A DNA stretch of 46,152 bases, from assembly GCF_018131075.1 (NCBI RefSeq), contig NZ_JAFCLS010000057.1, forward strand, positions 1 through 46,152, written 5' to 3'. This document shows positions 15,205 through 23,352 of the stretch, one piece after another (positions within the stretch are counted from its first letter, which is position 1; every line of letters starts with the position of its first letter). Origin of the DNA: Bradyrhizobium sp. JYMT SZCCT0428. GTDB lineage: Bacteria > Pseudomonadota > Alphaproteobacteria > Rhizobiales > Xanthobacteraceae. The position numbers and the translations under genes are program-made. The notes below the pieces were generated by a model. That model was not told the DNA's origin and did no database searches. It worked only from the letters and a program-made list of their open reading frames with translations.

Positions 15205-15893
15205 TGATCCGGTCCGCCATCGCTCAGCCGTCGGATATGGTGAGGCTCAAGATAGGGACTTCCGTCTTTGCGTGTGAAAGGTGCCAACGAGTGGCAGCCT
15301 TCGCAGTTAGTTCCTGCGCGAGCCAACACGTAGTCACGAACGTCACGGCTACGCTCGTAAACGTTGCGAGGTGTGCCTGATCCCATTTTCGGCGGCGCAG
15401 CCGCTGCAGTCAAAGCCTTTGCAAGGAGACTGGTCAGATCAGCGTTAGCAGGAGCCCCTTGTTCATCTACAATCTCGCTGATCGCTTCAAGCGGCCTGAG
15501 CTCAAATATTATCGCATTGCGCTCGTTGCCCTGTCGGTCAGGTGATCGCTCATAGTGGAAAGTATCGCAAATCATTTCTCCTTCAAATCGGAGGCCCGTG
15601 GCAGTCTTTCGGAATAGAAGGAGACTTTCCCCGCTGGCCGAGTGCTCGGCGACGGCTTTGTTGCCGCCAATTAGCTGCATGTCGCCAACTTGACCTTCCC
15701 CAAAATATTCAAAAACGCCATCTGACCGAAGGCGGTCGGCATAGCCGTGCTGGAGACCCTCTTCACCAGTGATAATGATGACGAGAGGATAGTCTTTTGG
15801 CGTGATGATACCGCCCTGTTGTTGTCCACCAAATCGTGCATGAATATCGTTGCGCCGGTTGTAGACTCGACCGATTTCAAATCCCACACTCAT
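15084..15893 (-). CDS. SRA-like/HNH endonuclease (modification-dependent, McrA-type candidate)
   Basis: A 269-residue protein. The N-terminal 150 residues (VGFEIGRVYNRRNDIHARFG, then GVFEYFGEGQVGDMQLIGGN and GLRFEGEMICDTFHYE) resemble the SRA-like domain of ScoMcrA-type enzymes, which reads modified bases. The C-terminal 75 residues are an HNH nuclease: CEGCHSLAPF, then YLEPHHIRRLSDGG and ALCPNCHRRVHAG, giving two zinc Cys pairs and the catalytic His pair. Such SRA-HNH proteins act as type IV restriction enzymes against methylated foreign DNA. The start is the ATG at 15893, with family-like sequence from there on. The last 39 residues are in the tandem duplication. Confidence 0.8.
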   Translation of the reverse strand: MSVGFEIGRVYNRRNDIHARFGGQQQGGIITPKDYPLVIIITGEEGLQHGYADRLRSDGVFEYFGEGQVGDMQLIGGNKAVAEHSASGESLLLFRKTATGLRFEGEMICDTFHYERSPDRQGNERNAIIFELRPLEAISEIVDEQGAPANADLTSLLAKALTAAAAPPKMGSGTPRNVYERSRDVRDYVLARAGTNCEGCHSLAPFTRKDGSPYLEPHHIRRLSDGGPDHPAFVIALCPNCHRRVHAGADGDTYNAMLLTCMASIQPKS

Positions 15894-16037
15894 TGCCCCT
15901 CCGGCAGCAGGCATTCGTCGTTGGCTCGTAACGCACAGTAACACTACCGTTCTCCCGACCACCACGTCGAGGGCGGATCGCTAACGGAAAGATTAATTGG
16001 ACGCGGCGCGACCAGATGGCTCCGCTTGTAAGGATAG

Positions 16038-16604
16038 TTAAGGGGACTTGGTTGGCGGGTTCGTTACGGGCATAGGAGAGACGATGTTAGTCGAGGGCGC
16101 TGAGTTCGTTGGTTGGACAGACGTGATCGCGTTAGGGCTTTGGAACGCCTTAGTGATCGAATCCTTGAAAAATGGAAACAATAGCGCCGCTGCTACCGTC
16201 AGCACGATGACCGCATGAGTCTTAAAGGCCTTGAGATCATTTATCTCTTCTCTTAATTCCTCAATGTGTTTTTCGACTTGATATGCCGTAGTGAATTTTC
16301 CGGAAATCTGATTGATGTTCTTGGATGGAAGATCGAGGTAGCCCTTCTTTATCTGCTTCCGCGATATCTCTTCGGCCAAATCTGCCAACCAAATCGGAAA
16401 AATCTGTTCACCCCTTTTGAGATGTATTGGAGACGGCCCTGCATTGAACACGGAGAAGAGAAGCTTCCCGCTATATCCCGGATCAACATGAAAGCCCGAG
16501 ATGTTGACCAATCCGGAAAACTTAATTGAGGCACGAATCGATATAAAGCCGAGCGCGCCGTGGCTTAGGTACCCGGAGGGAATTCGCGATTGCGCAGAAG
16601 CAGC
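16038..16604 (-). pseudogene. N-truncated dCTP deaminase-fold protein with coiled coil and membrane anchor
   Basis: The frame is open from 16604 but has no ATG; a TTG at 16511 is the first start-like codon, without a ribosome binding site. It carries the second half of the dCTP deaminase/dUTPase trimer fold: FISIRASIKFSGLVNISGFH, VDPGYSGKLLFSVFNAGPSP, then KRGEQIFPIWLADL. A coiled coil (VEKHIEELREEINDLKAFK) and one membrane helix (AVIVLTVAAALLFPFF) follow. Full-length relatives have about 90 more residues at the N-terminus, absent here. The position of the Dcd catalytic Glu reads Ser (LFSVFN), as may be usual in this membrane-anchored subgroup. Probably a non-functional remnant. Confidence 0.65.
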
Positions 16605-16713
16605 TTATGGAGAGCAACTATAGCGGCGCAATCGAAGTCCCCATGCTTCGGCTGTAAGCTTACACTCGAGCGAAGCCGTCAGGCGATCACTCTGCTCGGC
16701 GGCTTTGTTCGGC

Positions 16714-17361
16714 TCAACCGAAAATATATTTCATGTCCGCCCTCGATCGAGTGGCGTCCCATCCGCCACGGCGTGCGTTAATGCACTGGTTCCTACAGAA
16801 ATGCCCGCAATCCCCTGAAGGCTCGCCTGCCCGACCGGCCTTGAACGATTTACACTCGTGGAAAAGGCTCCTGCGGCTGTCGCCGAGCTGGGCGTTGGGT
16901 GCATCCTCCACGATCTGCTTGACTATTGGATGCTGCCAAAGCTTCGCCCGCCGAACCATGAGGTCCGGCACCGGGGGCTCGCCGCGGCCGGGAAATCCGA
17001 AGCCATCGGTCTCAATCTCGCAGTTGAGCGACGGCACGTACTCGCCGCGGTCAGCCTGAAGCTTGTGCCAATAGGCCTTCATGGAAGCGATGTGCTCTTG
17101 ATAGTTTTCGAAACCCGGGGGCTTCGCCCATCGACCCGACGCGAAATTCACCGTCGTAGCGATGCCTTGCCTCAAGCTTTTTTGCTCGCGCGCAGCCTCC
17201 GTCTTTTCTTCGGCTAGCGCATTCGAGGCCAAGACATCGGCATAGAGTTCGAGCAGCATCACCGTCAGTTCGTCGCTAATCATGCCGTCGAGCGGAGAAG
17301 ATGGCGCCGGCTGCAGGGCTTCCAACTTGATGATACGGGCTTCTACGTTGCGGACGCTCAT
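16714..17361 (-). CDS. Phage-type hypothetical protein downstream of DUF5681
   Basis: About 215 residues. It starts MSVRNVEARIIKLEALQPAP, the same RxxKLE-type opening as the small protein encoded just upstream, as seen in paired phage-like genes. The middle has ATTVNFASGRWAKPPGFENY and DLMVRRAKLWQHPIVKQIVE. The last 50 residues are Arg/Gly-rich and less convincing; the frame may run past the true end. Third gene of a minus-strand run after the DUF5681 gene. The function is unknown, but the context suggests a prophage remnant. Confidence 0.6.
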   Translation of the reverse strand: MSVRNVEARIIKLEALQPAPSSPLDGMISDELTVMLLELYADVLASNALAEEKTEAAREQKSLRQGIATTVNFASGRWAKPPGFENYQEHIASMKAYWHKLQADRGEYVPSLNCEIETDGFGFPGRGEPPVPDLMVRRAKLWQHPIVKQIVEDAPNAQLGDSRRSLFHECKSFKAGRAGEPSGDCGHFCRNQCINARRGGWDATRSRADMKYIFG

Positions 17362-17389
17362 TGCAGAACGCCCTTCAGCGCATACTTCG

Positions 17390-17557
17390 CTATCCATTTC
17401 TCGGGGGGTGAGGCACGATGACAATTGGGCCCGTGGCGTTCGCTATTGCCGCTCGCTCTTCTGGCGTTGGTGGTTCGCTGACGTGAAAGACATATTGGCG
17501 CGGCGGTTTGCGGAATTGTTCCAGTTTGGCGATCCGCCCGTCGAAGTTTCGGGTCAT
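17390..17557 (-). CDS. Small coupled protein in the DUF5681 operon (55 aa)
   Basis: A 55-residue frame starting MTRNFDGRIAKLEQFRKPPR and ending IVIVPHPPRNG. Its ATG overlaps the DUF5681 stop (ATGA), so it is likely translated by coupling. The opening RIAKLE motif is shared with the next protein. The middle SEPPTPEERAAIANATGPIV is acidic and Pro-rich. No known function; probably phage-derived. Confidence 0.6.
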   Translation of the reverse strand: MTRNFDGRIAKLEQFRKPPRQYVFHVSEPPTPEERAAIANATGPIVIVPHPPRNG

Positions 17558-18003
17558 TGGCTCGTCATCCTTTCCAGGCGCTCCAGACGTTCGGCCAGTT
17601 CGGCCGTCTCGAATGCCTTCACATAGGCCTCGATCAGCTTGGAGATTTCGCCAGCGTCGGCGGGCGTAAGGTCGCCAGCGGCAACGGCGGCAAGAACGGC
17701 AGCGACCGTTGCTGCAGCATCCTGAGCGCTGTTGATTGGTGGCAGCGCGAATGTCACCGGCCGGTCTTTGCGGGCGGGCAGGATCCTATCGAGGCAGAGC
17801 CGCAAAGCCGCCATGTCGCCCGTCAGGGCAAGGTCGATCGCTTTCTGGGTCAGCGCCGTTGCTTGCCCATCCAACAACGTTTCCAGAGCCAGAGTCGTGG
17901 AATTACGGGAGCCTTTAGGGCGGCCGTCCGGATTGCCGGATTGCCCTGGCTTGAATCTCGTATCGGCCTGTTTCCGGCCTGTATTTTCAGGGCTTGGCAT
18001 CAA
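17554..18003 (-). CDS. DUF5681 domain protein
   Basis: A 149-residue protein with the DUF5681 signature near its start: ADTRFKPGQSGNPDGRPKGS, followed by RNSTTLALETLLDGQATALT and ALTGDMAALRLCLDRILPAR. The family occurs in prophages and integrative elements next to terminase or packaging genes; the basic GxSGNPxGRPKG segment suggests nucleic-acid contact. It leads a three-gene minus-strand run with overlapping stops and starts. No terminase is present in the window, so this looks like a leftover piece. Confidence 0.82.
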   Translation of the reverse strand: MMPSPENTGRKQADTRFKPGQSGNPDGRPKGSRNSTTLALETLLDGQATALTQKAIDLALTGDMAALRLCLDRILPARKDRPVTFALPPINSAQDAAATVAAVLAAVAAGDLTPADAGEISKLIEAYVKAFETAELAERLERLERMTSQ

Positions 18004-18658
18004 TGCTCCAAATATCGAGCCGGCGAGCCGAGCGAGGCCTTGGCTTTTTCGGCTCCATGACCCGCCTCATGACTGCGATGCGTGAATCATGGGCGCGTCA
18101 TGACGAAAACGGTAGACTTAAGCTGCGAAGGTTGCGGAGATCGAGAGGATTGGCGACCTTGGCCCGACGGCAATCCGCGACCACAAATCGGTTGGTTCGT
18201 GACTCTGCATAATGTCGCGGGAGCGAGCGGAAGCAGCGCGGACAGATCATGATCGCGAGGCGTGACTTCGGCTTGCGAACGAGCGGTCAAATATGGCGGA
18301 TGCAAAAGAGCGCGTCGTGGCCGTCTACGAGGGCCTCGGCTTGTTCTTAGCAGAATCGTCATCGTAGCACTCAAGTTCAATGCGGTTGACGATGTGGTCG
18401 CGTTCAAGGAGATAGGCTGGGTAAATGTCCATCTAAACCATCTGCCCGTGAAAGTTCAGGAAAAATAGTTTGAAGCAGAACGAGGCAAACGCTCTTCAAA
18501 ACTCGACCAACGCCGAAGCGCCTCGCGAGGGGTGTGGCTTTGTAATCAAATAAGAGCAATGGCCGGCAGCAAGCATTTGGCAATGGTCGCGTCTGTTCAA
18601 CAACCGTTCCGGCCGTGTACGGGTTACGAGAGCAAGTTGGCGCTTCCAGGCGTGGGTA
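18004..18658. other. Long stretch without a supported gene
   Basis: About 650 bases upstream of the DUF5681 run. The only frame of note is a 24-residue one starting at 18294 (MADAKERVVAVYEGLGLF), too short to support. Probably degenerate island DNA. Confidence 0.4.
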
Positions 18659-18922
18659 CTAGCTAACAGGCTCATCTGTGCCCCGAACGGTTGCGCTTTT
18701 CGGGGTCGCGTTCTGATCTGGTTGCTTGAAATACAATCCCACTTCACCGGTTGGGTGCGGAACGTGTTTTCTTGTGACTTCACCCGCTGCTGCCATCTTT
18801 TTCAAAGTGTGTTTGACACTAGAGGGTGACCACATGCCCAGCTGCTGCCAGAGCAACCGGCTCGAGACCGCGTTCGCTTCGCCCTCAGGCACTAACTTGA
18901 TGAGTTCAGCAGATATGGACAT
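18659..18922 (-). CDS. Small winged-helix-like protein
   Basis: An 87-residue protein starting MSISAELIKLVPEGEANAVS. The middle (SRLLWQQLGMWSPSSVKHTL, then KKMAAAGEVTRKHVPHPTGE) looks like a winged helix-turn-helix with a wing ending in VGLYFKQ. It probably binds DNA; the target is unknown. I use the ATG at 18922; one lies 4 codons upstream. It stands alone. Confidence 0.58.
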   Translation of the reverse strand: MSISAELIKLVPEGEANAVSSRLLWQQLGMWSPSSVKHTLKKMAAAGEVTRKHVPHPTGEVGLYFKQPDQNATPKSATVRGTDEPVS

Positions 18923-18934
18923 GGTCGGTTTCAA

Positions 18935-19463
18935 CCCATGGGGGAGTTAACAGAATTGCACGCCGATCTTTCCCCGTCGCCAGATGACCCCGCAGAGCCG
19001 GTGCCCTCTGTCGCCCTCATTAAATGCTAGATCAAACCGGCTCGGCACCTTCGTCCAAAATTTGACACGCTTGGTTTGCGCGTCCTGTGAACACGATCCA
19101 AGCCGATAGATGGCGGACCCCGAACTTCCGCAAATGTTTCTTGGGCGCTCGCATCGGGAAAGTGTGCCCCTTTACGATTGAGAAGAGTTTAACGATCTCC
19201 GCCGGTGCATTACCGGTGGTTTTTTGCGCTTCGCGCGGCTGGTTTGGCGCGGGTCTTCTTGGACCGCTTTTCGGCTGCGGCGGTACCACTGCCGCCCTTG
19301 ATTCTCGCCTTCAATGCATCCCTCGGGCCGGTCGACCGCCGGATGCCGGTAACGGTATATGACCCTCCGCACGGTTCAATTCCTTCGTTTGGCGTATCGC
19401 CTGATGGGTCGTCGGGTTGAGGAATGGTCCTTGCCGATAGACATCACATCAAGGAGATGGAAC
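18935..19463. other. Stretch with a start-less basic frame
   Basis: About 530 bases. On the minus strand a frame ending near 19200 reads ARIKGGSGTAAAEKRSKKTR and continues Lys/Ala-rich, like a basic DNA-binding tail. It has no start codon between its upstream stop and there, so it may be a relic. The last 100 bases presumably carry the promoter of the double-glycine peptide gene; I see no convincing -35/-10. Confidence 0.4.
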
Positions 19464-19676
19464 ATGACGCACTTCAACTCTGAAAATCGCGAACTGAGCA
19501 TCGAACACCTCGATGTGGCGACCGGCGGCGGTATGCATTTTTACGGCATGGGCTGTTCGGTCAATCAGAACAACGCTATCGGTGAGGTTGCGGATGCCGC
19601 GGGCTCCGTTCCTGTTGTCGGGGGCTTTCTCAAGGCCGTTGTCGTAGCGGTGGGGCGCGGTGTCTGCGCCGCCTAG
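19464..19676 (+). CDS. Double-glycine-leader peptide (bacteriocin-like precursor)
   Basis: A 70-residue peptide. Residues 10-22 (ELSIEHLDVATGG) fit the double-glycine leader consensus: L at -12, S at -11, L at -7, G-2 G-1. Such leaders are cut by C39-peptidase ABC exporters. The predicted core of 48 residues starts GMHFYGMGCSVNQNNAIGEV and contains two Cys (28 and 67 region GVCAA) that could pair. The second half is hydrophobic and Gly-rich (AAGSVPVVGGFLKAVVVAVG), as in pore-forming bacteriocins. AAGGAG lies 7 bases before the ATG, and a strong terminator follows 14 bases after the stop. No exporter, immunity or modification gene is in the window. Confidence 0.72.
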   Translation: MTHFNSENRELSIEHLDVATGGGMHFYGMGCSVNQNNAIGEVADAAGSVPVVGGFLKAVVVAVGRGVCAA

Positions 19677-19690
19677 CAACGCATCATTCG

Positions 19691-19721
19691 AAGCCGTCCT
19701 CGTGGCAACCGGGGACGGCTT
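19691..19721 (+). terminator. Rho-independent terminator after the double-glycine peptide gene
   Basis: A perfect 9-bp stem (AAGCCGTCC / GGACGGCTT) with a 13-base loop, running into TTTTC on the plus strand. It ends the one-gene unit. Confidence 0.72.
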
Positions 19722-19996
19722 TTCGCCGACCCTGAAGGGCCGGGGCCACGCCGGAACGGCTCGCGGAATCGGAACGGCACACAAGCGGTCGAACCGGTTC
19801 TGTCGAGCATGTTGGAAAGAAACGATGACGCGGCCACTCACCGCCGAAGAGGAGGCTACTCAGGGGCACTCTCAAACGCCGGGCTCGCATCAAGGTTTAC
19901 AGTTGGTGTCATTGGATGAGGTCATGTTTGACGGTCAGTCGCGGACTCTGGGATTAGCAGCCGAACCCACCGTTCACGCGGCGGTTTCCTTTGATT
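19722..19996. other. Stretch without a supported gene
   Basis: About 275 bases between the terminator and the next minus-strand gene. No frame with family resemblance or ribosome binding site is seen. Confidence 0.4.
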
Positions 19997-20173
19997 TCAC
20001 CAATCACTGCCATGCTGTAGACGATCGACGGCGACAATGAGATCGGGCCGCGCAAGTACCTCGACTAACCGGTTCAGAAGGTGCTCGTTATCGTGCGGTC
20101 GGGGTTCCAGATACTCTTCAAGGATCTGTTGGGCTTTGCTCACGGCTTCGAGAGCTAATTGCCGGTCGGTCAT
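19997..20173 (-). CDS. Small hypothetical protein (58 aa)
   Basis: A 58-residue, acidic, probably all-helical protein (MTDRQLALEAVSKAQQILEE, then NRLVEVLARPDLIVAVDRLQ). This compact pattern is typical of small conserved rhizobial proteins of unknown role. The ATG at 20173 is preferred over one 17 codons upstream. Confidence 0.58.
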   Translation of the reverse strand: MTDRQLALEAVSKAQQILEEYLEPRPHDNEHLLNRLVEVLARPDLIVAVDRLQHGSDW

Positions 20174-20396
20174 CAGATACTCCCACTCAACGCGATCCAG
20201 GGGCTTTAAGCAAAATAGTCTCAATTAGTTCCGCGTCGATTAAGCACCCGGCGGGTGGACGTCGGTTACGTCTGGACGGGACGTCCATCGAGCCTGGGGA
20301 CGGCTATCCTTAGCCAAAAGTTCGAGCCAAAAAGTATCACAGCCGGCAACGTTTTTGTCGCAGCATGGTTAGAAAATCTTTCTCGGGACATTGCTG

Positions 20397-20564
20397 ATGG
20401 ATGAAATCGAACGATATCGCCGCAATGCGGAAATGTCATTGGAGCAGGCCAAACTTGCGCGCACCGACCACGATAGAGACGCGTGGTTAAAGTTGGCCGC
20501 CGAATGGTCGGAAATGGCGGTCGTTAAAGAGCGTCGGTCTGTCGCGGCGCGTCACTCACGATAA
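20397..20564 (+). CDS. Small conserved hypothetical protein (55 aa)
   Basis: A 55-residue charged helical protein (MDEIERYRRNAEMSLEQAKL, then RDAWLKLAAEWSEMAVVKER). It matches a small protein type common and multicopy in Bradyrhizobium, with the pattern A..D.DR.AWL.LAAEW. The function is unknown. No strong ribosome binding site precedes the ATG. Confidence 0.6.
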   Translation: MDEIERYRRNAEMSLEQAKLARTDHDRDAWLKLAAEWSEMAVVKERRSVAARHSR

Positions 20565-20671
20565 CGTCGTGCGGGATTGCGACTACGGCTCTTTCTCGGT
20601 CGTGACGGTGGATGCCAACACAGCTATCTGGCTGATTGGCGTAAATAAAAATCAACTCGCAGGTTCTGATT

Positions 20672-20986
20672 TTACTTTTTCATAGTTGTGTATCGGACAA
20701 TCCTTGTCACGCGAGTAAAATATGGGGCCACCAAGGGACTGTCGCGGTCGCCTTGGTGATATGCTGCCAATGCAGCGAGGTCCCCGTCCAGGAACATCTC
20801 CAGGGCCGGTTTGCTGACCACCCACACGCTGCCCCCTACTCGGCGGCCCAAGCCGTGCTGCTCGCACCAATTTCTCAACGTAGAGTCGGATTTGCCCGCT
20901 CTTGCAGCAGCCTCCTTCAGCGACGTCCCCTCGCGGGGATCGTAGGGAATGAGGACGCAGAAGTTCGGCTCCTCGGGCGCCCTCAT
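20672..20986 (-). CDS. Excisionase/MerR-like HTH protein
   Basis: A 104-residue protein with a helix-turn-helix of the excisionase/AlpA kind: TSLKEAAARAGKSDSTLRNW, then CEQHGLGRRVGGSVWVVSKP and ALEMFLDGDLAALAAYHQGD. It probably binds DNA at the end of, or within, the mobile element. Its ATG overlaps the TGA of the TSCPD-domain gene, so it is the third gene of a coupled run. The C-terminal 30 residues are less conserved-looking. Confidence 0.72.
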   Translation of the reverse strand: MRAPEEPNFCVLIPYDPREGTSLKEAAARAGKSDSTLRNWCEQHGLGRRVGGSVWVVSKPALEMFLDGDLAALAAYHQGDRDSPLVAPYFTRVTRIVRYTTMKK

Positions 20987-21282
20987 GGTTCAACCTTGCC
21001 CAGGAGGGTTGCCAAAGGTCCGGTTGCCCCGCCTGATCTTGCTAGCGCATGCCGAATAGTCTCAATCGAGCAACCATGTTGGAGAGCGATTGAAGCGACT
21101 ATCGCGGCGTCTTGGGCGTTCGTCTCCGCGGCAGCTCCGACCTTCGAACCGTTGATGAAAATCTCTGCGATCCGGCCATCCTCGAACCGGCCGATGCCGC
21201 CGGTATAAGACTGGCCGTCACACTCGAAACGGTACAGCCAATGCGGTCGGCGGTCGTTCAGACGCTGTCTGGAGGCGGTCAT
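20983..21282 (-). CDS. TSCPD-domain-like small protein
   Basis: About 99 residues starting MTASRQRLNDRRPHWLYRFE. The core (GRIAEIFINGSKVGAAAETN, then AQDAAIVASIALQHGCSIET and IRHALARSGGATGPLATLLG) matches the TSCPD domain, best known from the C-terminus of class II ribonucleotide reductases. Stand-alone versions are frequent in rhizobial islands. Both ends overlap neighbours by ATGA, so it is in an operon with the helicase-like gene (upstream) and the HTH gene (downstream). Its role here is unknown. Confidence 0.75.
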   Translation of the reverse strand: MTASRQRLNDRRPHWLYRFECDGQSYTGGIGRFEDGRIAEIFINGSKVGAAAETNAQDAAIVASIALQHGCSIETIRHALARSGGATGPLATLLGKVEP

Positions 21283-22651
21283 TGCGAGCCCCCGTTTTCT
21301 CCATGTGCGCCCGGATTGTCCATGTGCGCCCTGTCCCCGGAGGGGGCGCACATGGTGTTTTTGGGCGCACATGGTGTTCCGGGCAGGCTCAGGACGTACC
21401 GGGCGCCCGGACCGAAACCCTCCCGAGCGGCCACTACGCCAAGTTTCTTTCTGGCGTCCCGGAATGCCTTGTTCTGCCGTAGCGGCCTGTCAGCCGCCAG
21501 CAGTGTGGCCGCCCGGGCCAAGGCCTCAACCTCCAGAACGTCGCGTGGTCCTTGGGCCAGAACCTCGCCCAAAAACTCAGCTGCGTCATCCTTCGAAGTC
21601 TGCCCTGCTGTCGACGATCCCCGGCTTTCGGACGCCGTCAGGGCCTCGTCGATCGACTGTGAAACGTAGTCGCTCTCAAAGAAGATATTCGATGAAAGAA
21701 TATCGTCCTCGACGAGGCGCTGTTCCATCCGGAAAGCTAGGCCCTTGCACTTCGCCCCGAGATTGTTTTTGGCCTGCAGCAATAGCCGCCGCTCGTCGTC
21801 TTCCGGATCCTCAATGACGGCAAACGCGGCTCTGGCCGCCGCGACGAATGCGATTGAGCCGGCAAAGCGATTTAGGGCGCTCTGGTTGCCCCCGCTACCG
21901 CCCTTGTTGAGATGGGTGACCGCGACCACGGCGATTCGCAACCGATTGGCAATGTCCGCTAGCGGCTCTAAAACCTCCCGAGTTTCAACATTACCGTTGC
22001 CATCCGATCCGCCCATGTATGCAGAAATCGGATCGACTATGATCAATCGAACGCATCCAATTTCCTTCGCTTTCGCTTCGAGCAAGTCGACGTCAGTCTT
22101 GAGACTGAAAGTCTTCCGGCCGGTCCCGTCCGGCTTTGTCGCCGCGGCAACGATGTGAACGCGACTGGTATTGGCGCCCGCCGCCATCAACCGCGGGATA
22201 ATGGTGTCCTGGATGCCATCTTCCGCGCTCATGAAAATAACATCGCCGGGATTCGTTGAACCCTCACCACACGGCCACGCCCCGCCATTCGAGACGACTG
22301 CCGACATAAAAGCGGTTAGCTGACTCTTGCCTGGAGGGCCGCCAAGCAACACCAGCTTGCGCCCTCAGGAATTCTGCCCGGCCAAACCCAAACCAGCTTC
22401 TCGGGTTTGAGGTCGCTAGCACGTTGGCTGATAAGGCGGCGTTGCAGCTTTGCCGGTGACGATAACGGCGGCAACACGACCGACGAAATCGGGGCCGGGA
22501 TGCTGGCCACGCACCGAGCAATCTCTTCCTGTATTTCGGATTGATCACAGCCGAAAAAGTCGTGCACCGTCGCAATGTCCTGGAGCCGGTCGACAACTAC
22601 ATTTTTCGGCAGCCACTGCCCTGCCACGGCTTCAGCCAATGTGGCTGCTGC
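21279..22651 (-). pseudogene. RepA-like AAA ATPase/helicase, 5'-truncated and frameshifted
   Basis: A RecA-fold ATPase of the AAA_25/RepA type. Walker A (KLVLLGGPPGKSQLTAFMSA), a FMSAEDGIQDTIIPRL motif, Walker B (VRLIIVDPISAYMGG) and AVVAVTHLNKGGSG are all present in the frame ending at 21279. Upstream, WVWPGRIPEG is in another frame; relatives read GRIPEGKLVLLGGPPG continuously. The junction near 22365 fits a 1-base loss. Near 22651 the coding similarity stops and DNA-ligase sequence on the other strand begins, so the N-terminus is gone. The tail (last 30 residues) is repetitive and may have drifted. Likely the former replication or mobilisation ATPase of an element. Confidence 0.75.
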
Positions 22652-22655
22652 CTGC

Positions 22656-22766
22656 GGTGAAGCCGTCTTGCTCGGCGGCGACGGCATCTCCGACTTCGAC
22701 GGCCTGCATTCCCGGAAGAACAATGACGAGGTGCAGTTTTACGCCTTCGACATGCTGGTGAGCGAG
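22656..22766 (+). pseudogene. ATP-dependent DNA ligase fragment (middle)
   Basis: A plus-strand frame reads GEAVLLGGDGISDFDGLHSR, then KNNDEVQFYAFDMLVSE. This is the segment after the KxDG lysine in rhizobial LigD-like ATP-dependent ligases (usual form DGEAV...GISDF..LHSR...DEVQ.YAFD). Both flanks are unrelated. It is a piece of a destroyed gene. Confidence 0.72.
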
Positions 22767-23052
22767 GCGCCGACATCCGAAAGCTGCCCCTTCAAGCCCC
22801 TCTTGAAGGAGGCTGAGCGTCGCTGGAAAGAAGCCCGAAGCGCACTGCTTAGTTTAGATCGCAAAGAGCCTACGAGCAAAGCGCGACGTTAGAAACCAGT
22901 TGCCCAGTTGGTCTTCTTTAATTGGCACGCAACGCTCGGTCTCGCTCGGTACTAATACCAAGTTTTCCCGAATCTCCTTTCCGGCAGTAAACTCCGCTGT
23001 TAGGTTTTACGGTGGCGCTTCATTAAAACGCCGCCGGGAGCTCTTTGGAATG

Positions 23053-23085
23053 CCCCGTCCGCGCTAGCCCCCCGGACGGGGTTTT
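23053..23085 (+). terminator. Rho-independent terminator
   Basis: CCCCGTCC / GGACGGGG stem of 8 bp with a 13-base loop, followed directly by TTTTC. A strong plus-strand terminator, but no intact gene ends before it. Confidence 0.65.
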
Positions 23086-23210
23086 CATTTGTCTAATCTG
23101 CCATTGATCGAGGCATCAGAAATAAGATTTCGCGGCGAACGGCGTATTGAAATGATAGCGTTCCAGAAGGATGCTGGGCTGCTCAACGGGGCGTGCGCCC
23201 CTAACAGCAA

Positions 23211-23241
23211 AAGCCGCCACTGTGATTCTCGGCGGCGGCTT
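23211..23241. terminator. Terminator-like hairpin
   Basis: AAGCCGCC / GGCGGCTT stem of 8 bp with a 15-base loop. T-richness after the stem is modest on both strands. Confidence 0.4.
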
Positions 23242-23325
23242 CCTTGCAGTCCTTGCAGTCAGTCCGACCCAGATGGTCAACCGGGACTGTGGCGGCATTT
23301 GGCTAATGTCGAGTTACCCGACCCA

Positions 23326-23352
23326 CAAAAAAGCCGCCGGCGAAGCGGCTTG
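23326..23352 (-). terminator. Minus-strand terminator-like hairpin
   Basis: On the minus strand a GC-rich stem (AAGCCGC / GCGGCTT, loop 7 bases) is followed by TTTTTT. It has the form of a strong terminator, with no minus-strand gene just upstream. Confidence 0.5.

Noticed and set aside
18087..18407. A 106-codon minus-strand frame
   Set aside because: Arg/Pro/Ser-rich composition without any domain, ribosome site or operon context.
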